From RYN-230 sp963834515 (GTDB lineage: Bacteria > Actinomycetota > Actinomycetes > Streptosporangiales > Streptosporangiaceae), in NCBI GenBank assembly GCA_963834515.1, contig CAWICB010000003.1, positions 620,001 to 684,000 of the forward strand: 64,000 bases of DNA, given 5' to 3'. Both the position numbers and the translations under genes were made by a program. Within the stretch, counting starts at the first letter, position 1, and every line of letters starts with the position of its first letter. The notes below the pieces were generated by a model. The model made no database searches, was not told the origin of the DNA, and saw only the letters and a program-made list of their open reading frames with translations. Shown one piece after another: positions 44,047-53,168 of this stretch.

Positions 44047-45519
44047 ATGAGGGGCAGCACAAACCTGGCTCAGGAGGCCTGGCCAGCGCCGCCGGGGTAC
44101 CCGCATCCCGCGGTCCCGGGGGGCCCGCCCGCCACCGCCAGCCCGTGGCTGGCCGCCGACCACCCCTCGATGCCGGGGAACGGGACCTGGCCGTCCCCGG
44201 GCAGCCCGTGGCCGCCGGTCCGGGATATGGACGACGATCCCTGGCTGGACGACTGGTTCAAGGACCCCCCGGCCGCGGCGCCGGACCCGTCCCGGCGGCC
44301 TGCGCCCGGGCCGGCCCGGGCCCGGGCGCAGGCCCGGGTGTCCTGGCCGTGGTGGCTGCTCTGGCCATGGACCGCCGTCTGGGTCGCCTTGCAGGTGGCG
44401 CTCAAGATGACCGGGCAGTCCTGGCACTTCTTCGCCCAGGGCGGCCAGCTGCTGTTCGGCACCGGGCCGGGCACCGGCCTGCAGCTCTACGCGGCCCACC
44501 CCGATCTGCAGATCGGCCCGCTGGCGCTGGCCACCTCCGGGGTGCTGCGGCTGATCGGCCCCAGCCAGGGCGAGGTCGCGGCCGTGGCACTGATGTCGGC
44601 TACCGGCCCGGTCGTGCTGTGGGCCGTGTGGCGGCTGCTGCCCCCAGCCGAACGCGGCAAGCACAACCGGCTGTTCCTGGCCGGGCTGTTCTTCCTGCCC
44701 GTCTGGACCGAGCTGACCACGCACTTCGCGCACCTCGATGACCTGCTCGCGCTGTGCTTCTCGGTGGCTGCGCTGCACGCCGTGGCCCGGCGCAACCCGG
44801 TGTGGGCCGGGCTGGCCCTGGCCGCGGCCGCGGACGCCAAGCCGTGGGCATTCGCGTTCATCGCGGTGATCTTCGCGCTGCCCCGGCGGCAGTGGCTGGC
44901 CGCGCTGACCGCGTTCGCGGGCGGGGTGGCGGCGGCCTGGCTGCCGTTCCTGGCCGCCGACCCGCACACGCTGTCCGTGCTGCACTTCACCATCCCGAAC
45001 GACCCGTCGTCCGCGCTGCGGGTGCTCGGCGTGATGTCGCCCCGGACGCCGGGATGGGACCGGTCGGCTCAGCTCGCGCTCGGTGTCACAGCGGGCCTGG
45101 TGGCGGTGCGGCGCGGCCGCTGGCAGGCCGTGCTGCTGGTCGCGGTCGCGGCGCGGATCCTGCTCGACCCTGGCGTGTACGCCTACTACACGTCCGGCGC
45201 AGTGCTCGGCACGATCGTGGTCGACCTGGTGCTGGCCAGATGGCGGTTCCCGTGGGCCACCGCGGTGACCGCCACGCTGCTCTACGCGGCCCGGATGACG
45301 AACAAGCTGGTCCCGTTCGACGTGCACCAGCTGGGCGTGCTGCGGCTGATCTTCGCCATCGGCGTGCCCGTGCTGGTGCTGGGCGTGCCGGGCTGGTGGA
45401 TCGCCCGCCGCCGCGGCCGGCACGCCCGGGCCGCGGACCAGGTCACGATCATCCACGTAGATCACGAACGTATCACGCGGCATGGGGTAAATGCGGGGAA
45501 CTCCGCATACCGCAATTGA
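44047..45519 (+). CDS. Polytopic membrane protein, GT-C/DUF2029-like
   Basis: The protein has 490 residues from ATG 44047, with a TTG alternative at 44020. The first 110 residues are Pro/Ala-rich and disordered, with an acidic patch (DMDDDPWLDDWFKD). About ten membrane spans then follow. A loop LQLYAAHPDLQIGPLALATS after the first span and LTTHFAHLDDLLALCFSVAA in the middle resemble the acidic loops of polyprenyl-phosphate-sugar GT-C enzymes, and AAAADAKPWAFAFIAVIF fits the same group. No family can be assigned with confidence. The GC content and codon use match the chromosome. Confidence 0.65.
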   Translation: MRGSTNLAQEAWPAPPGYPHPAVPGGPPATASPWLAADHPSMPGNGTWPSPGSPWPPVRDMDDDPWLDDWFKDPPAAAPDPSRRPAPGPARARAQARVSWPWWLLWPWTAVWVALQVALKMTGQSWHFFAQGGQLLFGTGPGTGLQLYAAHPDLQIGPLALATSGVLRLIGPSQGEVAAVALMSATGPVVLWAVWRLLPPAERGKHNRLFLAGLFFLPVWTELTTHFAHLDDLLALCFSVAALHAVARRNPVWAGLALAAAADAKPWAFAFIAVIFALPRRQWLAALTAFAGGVAAAWLPFLAADPHTLSVLHFTIPNDPSSALRVLGVMSPRTPGWDRSAQLALGVTAGLVAVRRGRWQAVLLVAVAARILLDPGVYAYYTSGAVLGTIVVDLVLARWRFPWATAVTATLLYAARMTNKLVPFDVHQLGVLRLIFAIGVPVLVLGVPGWWIARRRGRHARAADQVTIIHVDHERITRHGVNAGNSAYRN

Positions 45520-45599
45520 ATCCGGGCGGCCTTTCTAGTGCAGCGCCGAACGGATGTTCTGGCCGTTGCGTTAACCGGTCCATAGGTATACAGCCCGGG

Positions 45600-46983
45600 C
45601 TACAGGACCCCGCCCAGCCAGTCGAACAGCACCTGGTTGCGGCGCTGCGGGGCCATCGGGGCGTCATGGAACTGGGCCCCCGAGGCCGCGGTGAACTCGT
45701 GCAGCGCTGCTGGCCGGCCGGAGCAGCCGCACCACCTCGGCGCCCTGGCCCGGGAACGCGGTCTCGCCCTGGTACTGGGTGACCAGCGTAGGTGCGGTGA
45801 TCTTCGGCAGGTAGGCCGCCGTGCCATACTCGCCGAGCGCCCGGACCAGCGCGGAGAACGTCGGCTGGCGGAACGGGTAGCTGCTCTTGGTGAAGCTGAA
45901 CCGGACACTGGCCGGCAGCCGGGCGAAGATCCTGGCCCAGGTGTGGTTGGCCTCGGCGGGATGCGACCGGGCCAGCTCGACCAGCGACGCGGGCAGGTGG
46001 AACGCGGCCATGAAGTCGGATACGCCGGGGTCCAGCACCAGCGCGGCCAGCCGGTGCTCGAACGCCGCGGCCCGGGCGGCCAGCGCGCCGCCCTGGCTCC
46101 AGCCGGCCAGTGCGATGCGCCCGGGATCGACGTCCGGGCGGCCCAGCAGGTAGTCGACGACCGGGGTGATCACCGCTTCCCAGTCGGGGCGGAACGGGAT
46201 ACCGCGCAGGAACAGCATGGACCCCTGCCCGGGGCCCTCGAACAGCAGCGCGTTGTAGCCGAGCGCGGCCGCCTCGGCCGCGCCGTACACGTACAGGCCG
46301 ATGTTCTGCGCGTCGTTGCCGTTGTTGAAGATGATGGTCGGCCGCCGGGCCCCGGCCGGGACGCCGGGCGGGCGCAGCAGCCAGCCCGGCAGGGTGGTCC
46401 GCCGGTACGGGATCTGCACCGGCTCGGCGGCCGGCTCCAGCAGCCCGGCGGCCCGCACCCAGCATTCGTTCATGGCCCGGTACGCCGCCGCCTGGCGCCG
46501 TGGGTGGCTGGTGCCAACCGCGACGTAGAGCGGGTTGGCCAGGTAACTGGCCGCGCGCAGGAACGCGCCCCGGGCCGCGGCCCGGTTGCCCCGGCCCAGC
46601 GCCTCCTGCCCGAACCCGCTGACCAGCAGGCCCATGGCGCGGAACGCATCGTAGAACGCGTCGTAGCGGCCGCCATCCCGGTACACCCCGGCCACGGCCG
46701 TGGCCACCTCGCCGTACTCGGCCGCCCCGTACCCGGCCGCGCCCAGCGTGAACAGCGTCTGCATGTTCATGCTCGGGTCGGCGAAGAAGTACACCGGGTC
46801 CCGGATTACCGCGGGCCTGCGCCCCGTCCCGGCGGTCCGGCCGGCTACCGCCGCCCGGACCGCCTTGGGCATGGCCAGCCCGGTCCCGAGCGCGGCCCCG
46901 GAGGTGAGCACCGCCCGCCGCGGGACCGTCGGCGGGCCCAGGGTCGGAGCCATCCCCACATCGGTGCCGGCTGGCGCACTCAT
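45600..46983 (-). CDS. Exported alpha/beta-hydrolase, frameshifted near its C-terminus
   Basis: The N-terminus looks like a Tat signal: VPRRAVLTSGAALGTGLAM, with twin Arg at about residues 22-23. A mature enzyme follows, similar to 39169-40398. LLFEGPGQGSMLFLRGIPFR and ALAGWSQGGALAARAAAFEH (catalytic Ser) lie in the core, with APTLVTQYQGETAFPGQGAE later. At about 45722 one extra G shifts the frame. In the correct frame the protein ends PAALHEFTAASGAQFHDAPM and stops at 45600-45602, restoring the late His. Uncorrected, it ends early at 45664. It is in line with the cox genes but 90 bases after the VWA gene's upstream side, so operon membership is unclear. Confidence 0.8.
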
Positions 46984-47077
46984 GATGTCCCCGGCCTTCC
47001 CGCCCTATACGCTAAGCCACCGCCTAACTACCCTAAGTACCCGAACGGCTAAACCTGCTGGCCGCCGGGTGGCACCG

Positions 47078-48373
47078 CTAACGGGACGTGGGCAGCCGGC
47101 GGGTGGCGTCCAGGGACGACGGGCGGTGCCGGGACGGGCGGGCCAGCGCCTCGGTCAGCTCGGCCAGGGCGTGCACCGAATGCGCGCTCACCACCGCGTC
47201 GCAGAACGGCCACGCCGCAGCCATCCCGCCGGCCAGCGGGCGGTAGTGCTCGCTCTTGGTCCGCGGGTTGACCCAGATGATCCGGTGTGCCACCCGGGAC
47301 AGCCGCTGCATCTCGCGGCGCAGCACGGCCGGGTCGCCGGTGTCCCAGCCGTCCGAGATGATCAGCACGACCGCGCCGCGGGCCAGCCCGGGCCGCCCCC
47401 GGGTGTCGTTGAACTCCTGCAGCGCGGCGCCGATCCGGGTCCCGCCCAGCCAGTCCGGTGCGGCCTGCCCGGCCTGCCGCAGGGCCTGCTCGGCGGGCAG
47501 GTGCGCGAGCGCCGGGGTGAGCCGGGTCAGCCGGGTGGCGAACGTGAACACCTCGGCCCCGGCCCCGCCCGCGGCGCAGTACAGCAGCTGCAGCATGGCC
47601 CGTGCGTACGGCTCCATCGACCCGGAGATGTCACACAGCACGATGAGCTGCCGCGGCCGCATGGCCGGCGCGCGGCGGGCCAGCCGCAGCGGGTGCCCCC
47701 CGGTGCGCCGGGCCTGGCGCAGCGTGCTGCGCAGGTCGGTGTGCCGGCCACGGGCCGTCGGCCGGTGCCGCCGGGACCGGCGCAGCGGCACGGCCAGGGT
47801 GAGCTCGCGCATCAGCCCGGCCAGCGCCGCCAGCTCGTCCGGGGTCAGCTCGGCGAAGTCGGTGCCGGCCAGCCGTTCCGCCCGGCTGGCCAGCGCCGGG
47901 AACGCGGTGCCGTCGTCTTCGTCCCCGGGCGCCGCCTGGCCGTCGGCCACCGGGACCCGCCGGGTACGGCCCGGGCCATCCGGGCCCGTCCCGGCCGCCT
48001 CGCTGTCCGCCCCCCGCTGGCCGTCTGGCTGCAGCACGTGCTGCCGGGCCGCCCGGGCCGCCTCGGCCAGCAGGTCATCCGGGCTGCTGCGCCCGGGCCG
48101 CGGCAGCTCCGGGCCGCCCGGCGGGGCCGTCCGCACCGGCTCGCCGGTGTCACCGAAGACGTCCGCGAACACCCGGCGCAGCGGCTCCACCTGGGCCTGG
48201 CTGGACACCAGGGTGGCCAGCGCGCACAGGTAGAGCTGGTACCGGGTGGCCGGCCGGGCCACCGTGACCGCGGCCGCGAACCGGGCGCACCGCGCCGGCC
48301 CGGCCGGCACCCCGGCGCCGCGCAGCGCCGCGCCGAACCGCGCGGCGATCAGGGCCAGGTCGTCAGTCACCAT
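47078..48373 (-). CDS. coxE: CoxE-type VWA-domain protein, locus 1
   Basis: The 431-residue protein has an N-terminal helical region, an Arg-rich linker and a C-terminal von Willebrand A domain. The MIDAS metal site is visible as LIVLCDISGSMEPYARAML (Asp-x-Ser-x-Ser) with VLIISDGWDTGD. It matches CoxE, which works with the MoxR ATPase CoxD in copper or sulphur insertion of CO dehydrogenase in Oligotropha. The start at ATG 48373 overlaps the end of the MoxR gene by 11 bases, so the two are co-translated. It ends the coxMSLDE order. The tail is Ser/Arg-rich. Confidence 0.88.
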   Translation of the reverse strand: MVTDDLALIAARFGAALRGAGVPAGPARCARFAAAVTVARPATRYQLYLCALATLVSSQAQVEPLRRVFADVFGDTGEPVRTAPPGGPELPRPGRSSPDDLLAEAARAARQHVLQPDGQRGADSEAAGTGPDGPGRTRRVPVADGQAAPGDEDDGTAFPALASRAERLAGTDFAELTPDELAALAGLMRELTLAVPLRRSRRHRPTARGRHTDLRSTLRQARRTGGHPLRLARRAPAMRPRQLIVLCDISGSMEPYARAMLQLLYCAAGGAGAEVFTFATRLTRLTPALAHLPAEQALRQAGQAAPDWLGGTRIGAALQEFNDTRGRPGLARGAVVLIISDGWDTGDPAVLRREMQRLSRVAHRIIWVNPRTKSEHYRPLAGGMAAAWPFCDAVVSAHSVHALAELTEALARPSRHRPSSLDATRRLPTSR

Positions 48374-49274
48374 CGCTGACCGAGGCCGCGAAGCCGGCCG
48401 CCCGGAGCACCTGCAGGTCTTCGGAATACTTCAGCACAACGCCCGCCGTCTGCGCTGCCACCGCCTCGTCGATGTGGTCCGCGCCGAGCACGACCAGGGC
48501 CTCGGCCCAGCTGATCGCCTCGGCCACACCGGGCGGTTTGGCCAGGTCGAGGCCGCGCAGCCGGGTGATGCCGCGGGCCACCTGGCTGGCCAGCGGGGTG
48601 GCCGCGGCGGGCACCCGGCGGCGGATGATGGCCGCCACCCGGTCGGTGTCCGGGTACTCGATCCAGTGGTACAGGCAGCGCCGTTTCAGCGCGTCGTGCA
48701 GGTCCCGGGTGCGGTTGGACGTCAGCACCACGACCGGCGGATGGGTGGCACGCCTGGTGCCCAGCTCCGGGATGGTCACCGCGGCCTCGGCCAGCAGCTC
48801 GAACAAAAACGCCTCGAACTCGTCGTCGCCCCGGTCCACCTCGTCGATGAGCAGCACGGCGGGCCGCGGGCCCGGGTGGTCCAGCGCGGCCAGCAGCGGC
48901 CGGGCCAGCAGGTACTCGGCGCTGAACAGGTCGGCGTCACGCAGTTGCTCACCGCGGGCCTCGGCCAGCCGGATGGCCAGCAGCTGGCGCGGGTAGTTCC
49001 ACTCGTAGAGCGCCTCGGCGGCGGTCAGCCCCTCATAGCACTGCAGCCGGATCAGCGGCGTGTCCAGCGCCCCGGCCAGCGCCTTGGCCGCCTCGGTCTT
49101 GCCCACCCCGGGCTCGCCTTCGAGCAGGATGGGCTGGCCCATCCGGGCGGCCAGGAACAGCGCTACGCCGAGCGGATCGTCGGCCAGGTAGCCGGCCGCG
49201 TCGAGGTCGCGCATCAGCGTCGCAACGTCAGGCAGCCGGTCCGCGATGCCGCCGTCCCCGATGGGTTCCCGCAT
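48363..49274 (-). CDS. coxD: CoxD-type MoxR AAA+ ATPase, locus 1
   Basis: The 303-residue AAA+ protein of the MoxR group has Walker A GEPGVGKTEAAKAL (about residues 54-67), Walker B VLLIDEVDRGDDEFEAF (near 139) and sensor 1 VVVLTSNRTRDLHDAL (near 177). A lid domain with RLRGLDLAKPPGVAEAISW follows. CoxD is an ATP-driven chaperone that matures the Mo-Cu-S site of CoxL. It is 27 bases downstream of coxL and overlaps coxE. A close paralogue lies at 63259-64000. Completeness and order support a working locus. Confidence 0.92.
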   Translation of the reverse strand: MREPIGDGGIADRLPDVATLMRDLDAAGYLADDPLGVALFLAARMGQPILLEGEPGVGKTEAAKALAGALDTPLIRLQCYEGLTAAEALYEWNYPRQLLAIRLAEARGEQLRDADLFSAEYLLARPLLAALDHPGPRPAVLLIDEVDRGDDEFEAFLFELLAEAAVTIPELGTRRATHPPVVVLTSNRTRDLHDALKRRCLYHWIEYPDTDRVAAIIRRRVPAAATPLASQVARGITRLRGLDLAKPPGVAEAISWAEALVVLGADHIDEAVAAQTAGVVLKYSEDLQVLRAAGFAASVSDGD

Positions 49275-49301
49275 AACTCCATGATGAGGTATTGATCCCG
49301 C

Positions 49302-51656
49302 TCAGCTCGCCGACAGGTCGGTGCGGACCGGCCGGCCCTGCATGGCCGACCAGACGTTGGCTGGGGTGAGCGGCATGTCGGCGTGCCGGACACCGAACGG
49401 GCGGAGCGCGTCCATCACCGCGTTGACCACGGCGGCCGGGGAGCCTACCGTGGCTGACTCGCCCACGCCCTTGGCCCCGACCGGATGGTGCGGGCACGGG
49501 GTGACCGTCTCGCCGAGTTCCCACGACGGGCACTCCACCGAGGTGGGCAGCAGGTAGTCCATGAACGAGCCGGCCAGGCAGTTCCCCTGGGTGTCGTACG
49601 TGATGGCCTGCATCAGGGCCATCCCGACACCGTCGGCCAGCCCGCCGTGCACCTGGCCCTCGACGATCATCGGGTTGATCCGCACCCCGCAGTCGTCCAC
49701 GGCCACGAACCGGCGCACGGCCACCTCCCCGGTACCCGGGTCGAGGTCGACCACGCAGATATACGCGCCGTACGGGAACGTGAGGTTGGGCGGGTTGTAC
49801 ACCGTGCCCGCGTCCAGGTGCCCGTCCACCCCGGGCGGCAGCTCCAGCCCGGAATGCGCGGCCATCGCGATCTCGGCGATGGTCCGGCCCTGCTCCGGGT
49901 CGCCGCGCACCTGCCACCGGCCGCCAGCCCACTCCAGGTCTTCCGGCGCCGCTTCCAGCATGGCCGCGGCCACGATCCGGGCCCGCTCCCGGACCTTGCG
50001 CGCCGCCACCACCGCGGCCGCGCCGGATACCGGCGTGGACCGGGAGCCGTACGTGCCCAGGCCGAACGGGGTCCGGTCGGTGTCCCCGTGCACGACCTCG
50101 ACGTCGGCCGGGGACAGCCCCAGTTCCTCGGCCACCAGCTGGGCGAACGTGGTCTCGTGCCCCTGGCCCTGGGTCTGGCAGGAAATCCCCAGCACGGCCG
50201 TGCCGGTCGGGTGCACGCGCAGGTCCGCCCCGTCGGCCATGCCCAGGCCGAGGATGTCCATGTGCTTGCGCGGCCCGGCGCCCACCCCTTCGGTAAAGCA
50301 GCTCAGCCCGATGCCCATGTGCTCACCGCGGGCCCGCTTCTCCGCCTGCTCCTGGCGGAGCGCGTCGTAACCGGCCATGTCCAGGGCCAGCTGAAGGGCC
50401 CGCGGGTAATCCCCGGAGTCGTACTCCCAGCCGGTCGGGCAGGTGTAGGGGAACTGCTCGGGCCGGATCAGGTTGCGCATCCGCAGCGCGGCCGGGTCCA
50501 GGCCGAGCTCGGCGGCCAGCAGATCCACCATCCGCTCCACCAGGTACACGCCCTCGGCGATGCGGAACGAGCACGAGTACGCCACCCCGCCCGGGGCCTT
50601 GTTCGTGTACACCCCGGTGACCTCGCAGTACGCGGCCTGCAGATCGTAGGACCCGGTGAAGATGTGGAAGAACCCGGCCGGGAACTTGGTCGGCTGGGCC
50701 GAGCCGTTGAACGCGCCGTGATCGGCCAGCACCCGGGCCCGCAGGCCGAGGATCCGGCCGTCCCGGGTGGCCGCGATCTCGCCGTGCATGTGGTAGTCCC
50801 GGGCGAACGCGGTGGACATCAGGTTCTCCGACCGGTCCTCCACCCACTTGACCGGCTGGCCGGTCAGCATGGAGCCGACCACGGCGCACAGGTAGCCCGG
50901 GTAGACCGGCACCTTGTTGCCGAACCCGCCGCCGATGTCCGGCGAGATGATCCGGATCTTGTGCTCGGGCAGCCCGGCCAGCAGCGCGTACATGGTGCGG
51001 TGCGCGTGCGGGGCCTGGCTGGTGGTCCACAGGGTGAGCTTCCCGGACACCGGGTCCAGGTCGGCCACGATGCCGCACGTCTCCAGCGGGGCCGGGTGGG
51101 ACCGCGGGTAGAGCAGGTCCTGGGTGACGATGACGTCGGCGGCCGCGAACACGGCCCCGGTGGCGGCCTGGTCGCCGGCCGACCAGTCGAAGATGTGGTT
51201 GTCCCGCTGCCCGGCCAGGTCATCGCGAATCACCGGGGCGTCCGGGTCCAGCGCCCGGGTCGCGTCGGCCACCACCGGCAGCGGCTCGTACTCCACGTCG
51301 ATGAGCTCGAGCGCGTCCCGGGCCGCGTAGCCGTCCTCGGCCACCACGAACGCCACCTCCTGGCCCTGGAAGCGCACCTTGTCGGTGGCCAGCACCGCCT
51401 GCACGTCGCGGGACAGGGTCGGCATCCAGGCCAGCTGCCGTTCGGCCAGGGTGGCGCCGGTGATGACGGCGCGGACCTTGGGATGGGCCTCGGCCGCGGT
51501 GGTGTCCACCGAGCGGATCCGGGCGTGCGCCAGCGGGCTGCGCAGGATGGCGCCGTGCAGCATCCCGGGCAGCGCGATGTCGTCGGTGAACGTGCCCAGC
51601 CCGCGCACGAAGCGCGCGTCCTCCTTGCGCGGCACCCGCCCGTATGAAGTGGTCAC
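49302..51656 (-). CDS. coxL: Aerobic CO dehydrogenase large subunit, form I, locus 1
   Basis: The 784-residue molybdopterin subunit would oxidise CO to CO2 at a Mo-Cu centre. The form I active-site loop is AYSCSFR (residues 359-365, Cys362 as Cu ligand; DNA 50562-50582). SPDIGGGFGNKVPVYPGYLC (about 238-257) and QTQGQGHETTFAQLVAEELG bind the cofactor. GAKGVGESATVGSP near the C-terminus has the catalytic Glu. The first residue varies from the common AYRCSFR to AYSCSFR, still within the AYXCSFR form I pattern. The GTG start overlaps the coxS stop (GTGA). Neighbours coxM and coxS upstream and coxD and coxE downstream fit the coxMSLDE order. Confidence 0.94.
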   Translation of the reverse strand: MTTSYGRVPRKEDARFVRGLGTFTDDIALPGMLHGAILRSPLAHARIRSVDTTAAEAHPKVRAVITGATLAERQLAWMPTLSRDVQAVLATDKVRFQGQEVAFVVAEDGYAARDALELIDVEYEPLPVVADATRALDPDAPVIRDDLAGQRDNHIFDWSAGDQAATGAVFAAADVIVTQDLLYPRSHPAPLETCGIVADLDPVSGKLTLWTTSQAPHAHRTMYALLAGLPEHKIRIISPDIGGGFGNKVPVYPGYLCAVVGSMLTGQPVKWVEDRSENLMSTAFARDYHMHGEIAATRDGRILGLRARVLADHGAFNGSAQPTKFPAGFFHIFTGSYDLQAAYCEVTGVYTNKAPGGVAYSCSFRIAEGVYLVERMVDLLAAELGLDPAALRMRNLIRPEQFPYTCPTGWEYDSGDYPRALQLALDMAGYDALRQEQAEKRARGEHMGIGLSCFTEGVGAGPRKHMDILGLGMADGADLRVHPTGTAVLGISCQTQGQGHETTFAQLVAEELGLSPADVEVVHGDTDRTPFGLGTYGSRSTPVSGAAAVVAARKVRERARIVAAAMLEAAPEDLEWAGGRWQVRGDPEQGRTIAEIAMAAHSGLELPPGVDGHLDAGTVYNPPNLTFPYGAYICVVDLDPGTGEVAVRRFVAVDDCGVRINPMIVEGQVHGGLADGVGMALMQAITYDTQGNCLAGSFMDYLLPTSVECPSWELGETVTPCPHHPVGAKGVGESATVGSPAAVVNAVMDALRPFGVRHADMPLTPANVWSAMQGRPVRTDLSAS

Positions 51657-52210
51657 CCCGCCTCCTCAGGCTTCGCCGGCGAGGCGGGACCCGCCGCAGG
51701 CGGGCTCCCTCCGAGGCGGCGGACGGCGGGGGGTCCAGGGGGGTCGTCCCCCCGGGCTAGTGCTGCGGCCCACATAACGGAGCGGACGATGTTCTCGTAG
51801 CCGGTGCACCGGCACAGCTGGCCGGACAGCGCCTCGCGCACCTCGGCCGGGGTGGGCCGCGGGTTGTGGTCGAGCAGCCAGCGGGCGGTCATCATCATGC
51901 CCGGCGTGCAGAACCCGCACTGCAGCCCGTGGCATTCGGCGAAGCCCTGCTGCACCGGGTCGAGCCGGCCGGCCGCGGCCAGCCCCTCCACCGTGCGCAC
52001 CTGGCGCCCGTCGGCCATGGCGGTCAGCACCGTGCACGACTTGACCGGCGTCCCGTCCAGCCACACCACGCAGGCCCCGCAGTTCGAGGTGTCACAGCCC
52101 CAGTGTGAGCCGGTGAGCCGCAGCTCGTCACGGAGGAAGTGGATGAGCAGCAGCCGCGGCTCCACGTCCCGGGTGTAACCAGTCCCGTTGACCGTCACGG
52201 TGATCTGCAC
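51653..52210 (-). CDS. coxS: CO dehydrogenase small (iron-sulfur) subunit, locus 1
   Basis: The 185-residue protein carries two [2Fe-2S] clusters. The plant-type motif is GCDTSNCGACVVWLDGTPVK with Cys after KS (about residues 38-60). The second is CGFCTPGMMMTARWLL with LCRCTGYENI (about 97-138). It passes electrons from CoxL to the FAD in CoxM. The normal end is near residue 155. A Pro/Ala/Gly-rich tail (PPGPPAVRRLGGSPPAAGPA) follows, encoded by a REP-like GC-rich repeat at 51660-51760. It starts with GTG 52210, one base after the coxM stop region, and its stop overlaps coxL. Confidence 0.94.
   Translation of the reverse strand: MQITVTVNGTGYTRDVEPRLLLIHFLRDELRLTGSHWGCDTSNCGACVVWLDGTPVKSCTVLTAMADGRQVRTVEGLAAAGRLDPVQQGFAECHGLQCGFCTPGMMMTARWLLDHNPRPTPAEVREALSGQLCRCTGYENIVRSVMWAAALARGDDPPGPPAVRRLGGSPPAAGPASPAKPEEAG
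51660..51760 (+). repeat. REP-like GC-rich repeat within the coxS tail
   Basis: It contains GGCGAGGCGGGACCCGCCGC, CAGGCGGGC and GGGGGGTCGTCCCCCCGGG, with internal palindromes. A related copy in the same orientation lies at 59060-59160 in xdhC. It encodes the low-complexity tail of CoxS, so it appears to have extended the gene. Dispersed intergenic repeats of this look are common in actinomycetes; location inside coding sequence is unusual. Confidence 0.55.
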
Positions 52211-52211
52211 G

Positions 52212-53093
52212 TCACGTGTCCTGCTGCGCCCGCGCCAGCGCCCGGCGCAGCGCCCGGGTGGTCAGCTCCTGGGCCAGGTGCCGCTTGTAGTCGGCCGGGC
52301 CGCGCTGGTCGGACACCGGCCGGCAGTGCTCGGCCGCGATCTGGCCGGCCCGGGCGAAGCTCTCCCCGGTGGCCGGGGCGCCGCGCAGGAACTCCTCGGC
52401 CTCGGCCGCGGCGAAGTGCTCGGCGCCGACCGCGGTCAGCCCGATCCCGGCGTCCTCGATCACCGGCGGGCCACCGGGGGCCAGCCACAGCGCCGCGCCG
52501 GCCGCGCCGACCGGCCAGTCACCCACCCGGCGGCCCACCTTCTGGTAGGCGCTGCCGCCGCCGGGCCGGACCGGCACCCGGATCTCGGTGAGCAGCTCGC
52601 CGGGCGCGACCACGGTCTCGTACGGCCCGGTGTGGAAGTCCCGGGCAGGCACCGTCCGGCTGCCGCCCGGGTGCCGGATGACCATGGTCGCCTTGAGCGC
52701 GGCGAACGCGGCGGACAGGTCCTCGGACGGGTCGGCCTGGCACAGCGAGCCGCCGACCGTGCCCCAGTTCCGCACGATGGGGTCGGCGATGACCCGCTCC
52801 GCGTCGTGCAGGATGGCGAAGTGCTGGCCCGCCGCCGGGTCGGCCAGCAGCTCGGCGTGCCGGGCCAGCGCGCCGATCCTGAGCTCGCCCCCAGTCACCT
52901 CGATAAAGCTGAGCTCGGCCAGCCCGTTGATGTCGATCAGCGTCTCCGGCTGGGCCAGCCGGAGCTTCATCATCGGGATCAGGCTGTGCCCGCCGGCCAG
53001 GATGCGCGATTCCGGGCCGAACCGGGCCAGCAGGGTGAGCGCATGCTCGACGCTGGCCGCCTTCTCGTACTCGACGAACGCCGGGACCTGCAT
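52212..53093 (-). CDS. coxM: CO dehydrogenase medium (FAD) subunit, locus 1
   Basis: The 293-residue FAD-binding subunit belongs to the VAO/PCMH fold. ILAGGHSLIPMMKLRLAQPE (about residues 31-50) and TVGGSLCQADPSEDLSAAFA (about 110-129) are the two dinucleotide-binding loops of CoxM. A CoxM C-terminal domain follows, ending SDQRGPADYKRHLAQELTTR. It accepts electrons from CoxS and passes them to a quinone. It starts at ATG 53093; the longer open frame to 53600 runs into the LysR gene and is not real. It is the first gene of the locus 1 operon. Confidence 0.93.
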   Translation of the reverse strand: MQVPAFVEYEKAASVEHALTLLARFGPESRILAGGHSLIPMMKLRLAQPETLIDINGLAELSFIEVTGGELRIGALARHAELLADPAAGQHFAILHDAERVIADPIVRNWGTVGGSLCQADPSEDLSAAFAALKATMVIRHPGGSRTVPARDFHTGPYETVVAPGELLTEIRVPVRPGGGSAYQKVGRRVGDWPVGAAGAALWLAPGGPPVIEDAGIGLTAVGAEHFAAAEAEEFLRGAPATGESFARAGQIAAEHCRPVSDQRGPADYKRHLAQELTTRALRRALARAQQDT

Positions 53094-53151
53094 CCCACCC
53101 CTCCCTGGGCTGATTCGTTCGCAGTTTACGAGGGCACCCGGCCGGCGAGCG

Positions 53152-53168
53152 ATAATCGGACGTGTTAT
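53152..53168. promoter_or_regulatory. Candidate LysR-type operator in the coxM/LysR divergent gap
   Basis: The only 73-base gap between the divergent coxM and LysR genes contains ATAATCGGACGTGTTAT, an ATAA/TTAT inverted repeat with T-N11-A spacing like LysR boxes. It overlaps the start codon of the regulator, which would suit autorepression. Short arms make it only a candidate. Confidence 0.3.

Noticed and set aside
49485..51647. 720-codon plus-strand frame opposite coxL of locus 1
   Set aside because: It is an antisense shadow. The minus strand carries all CoxL active-site motifs.
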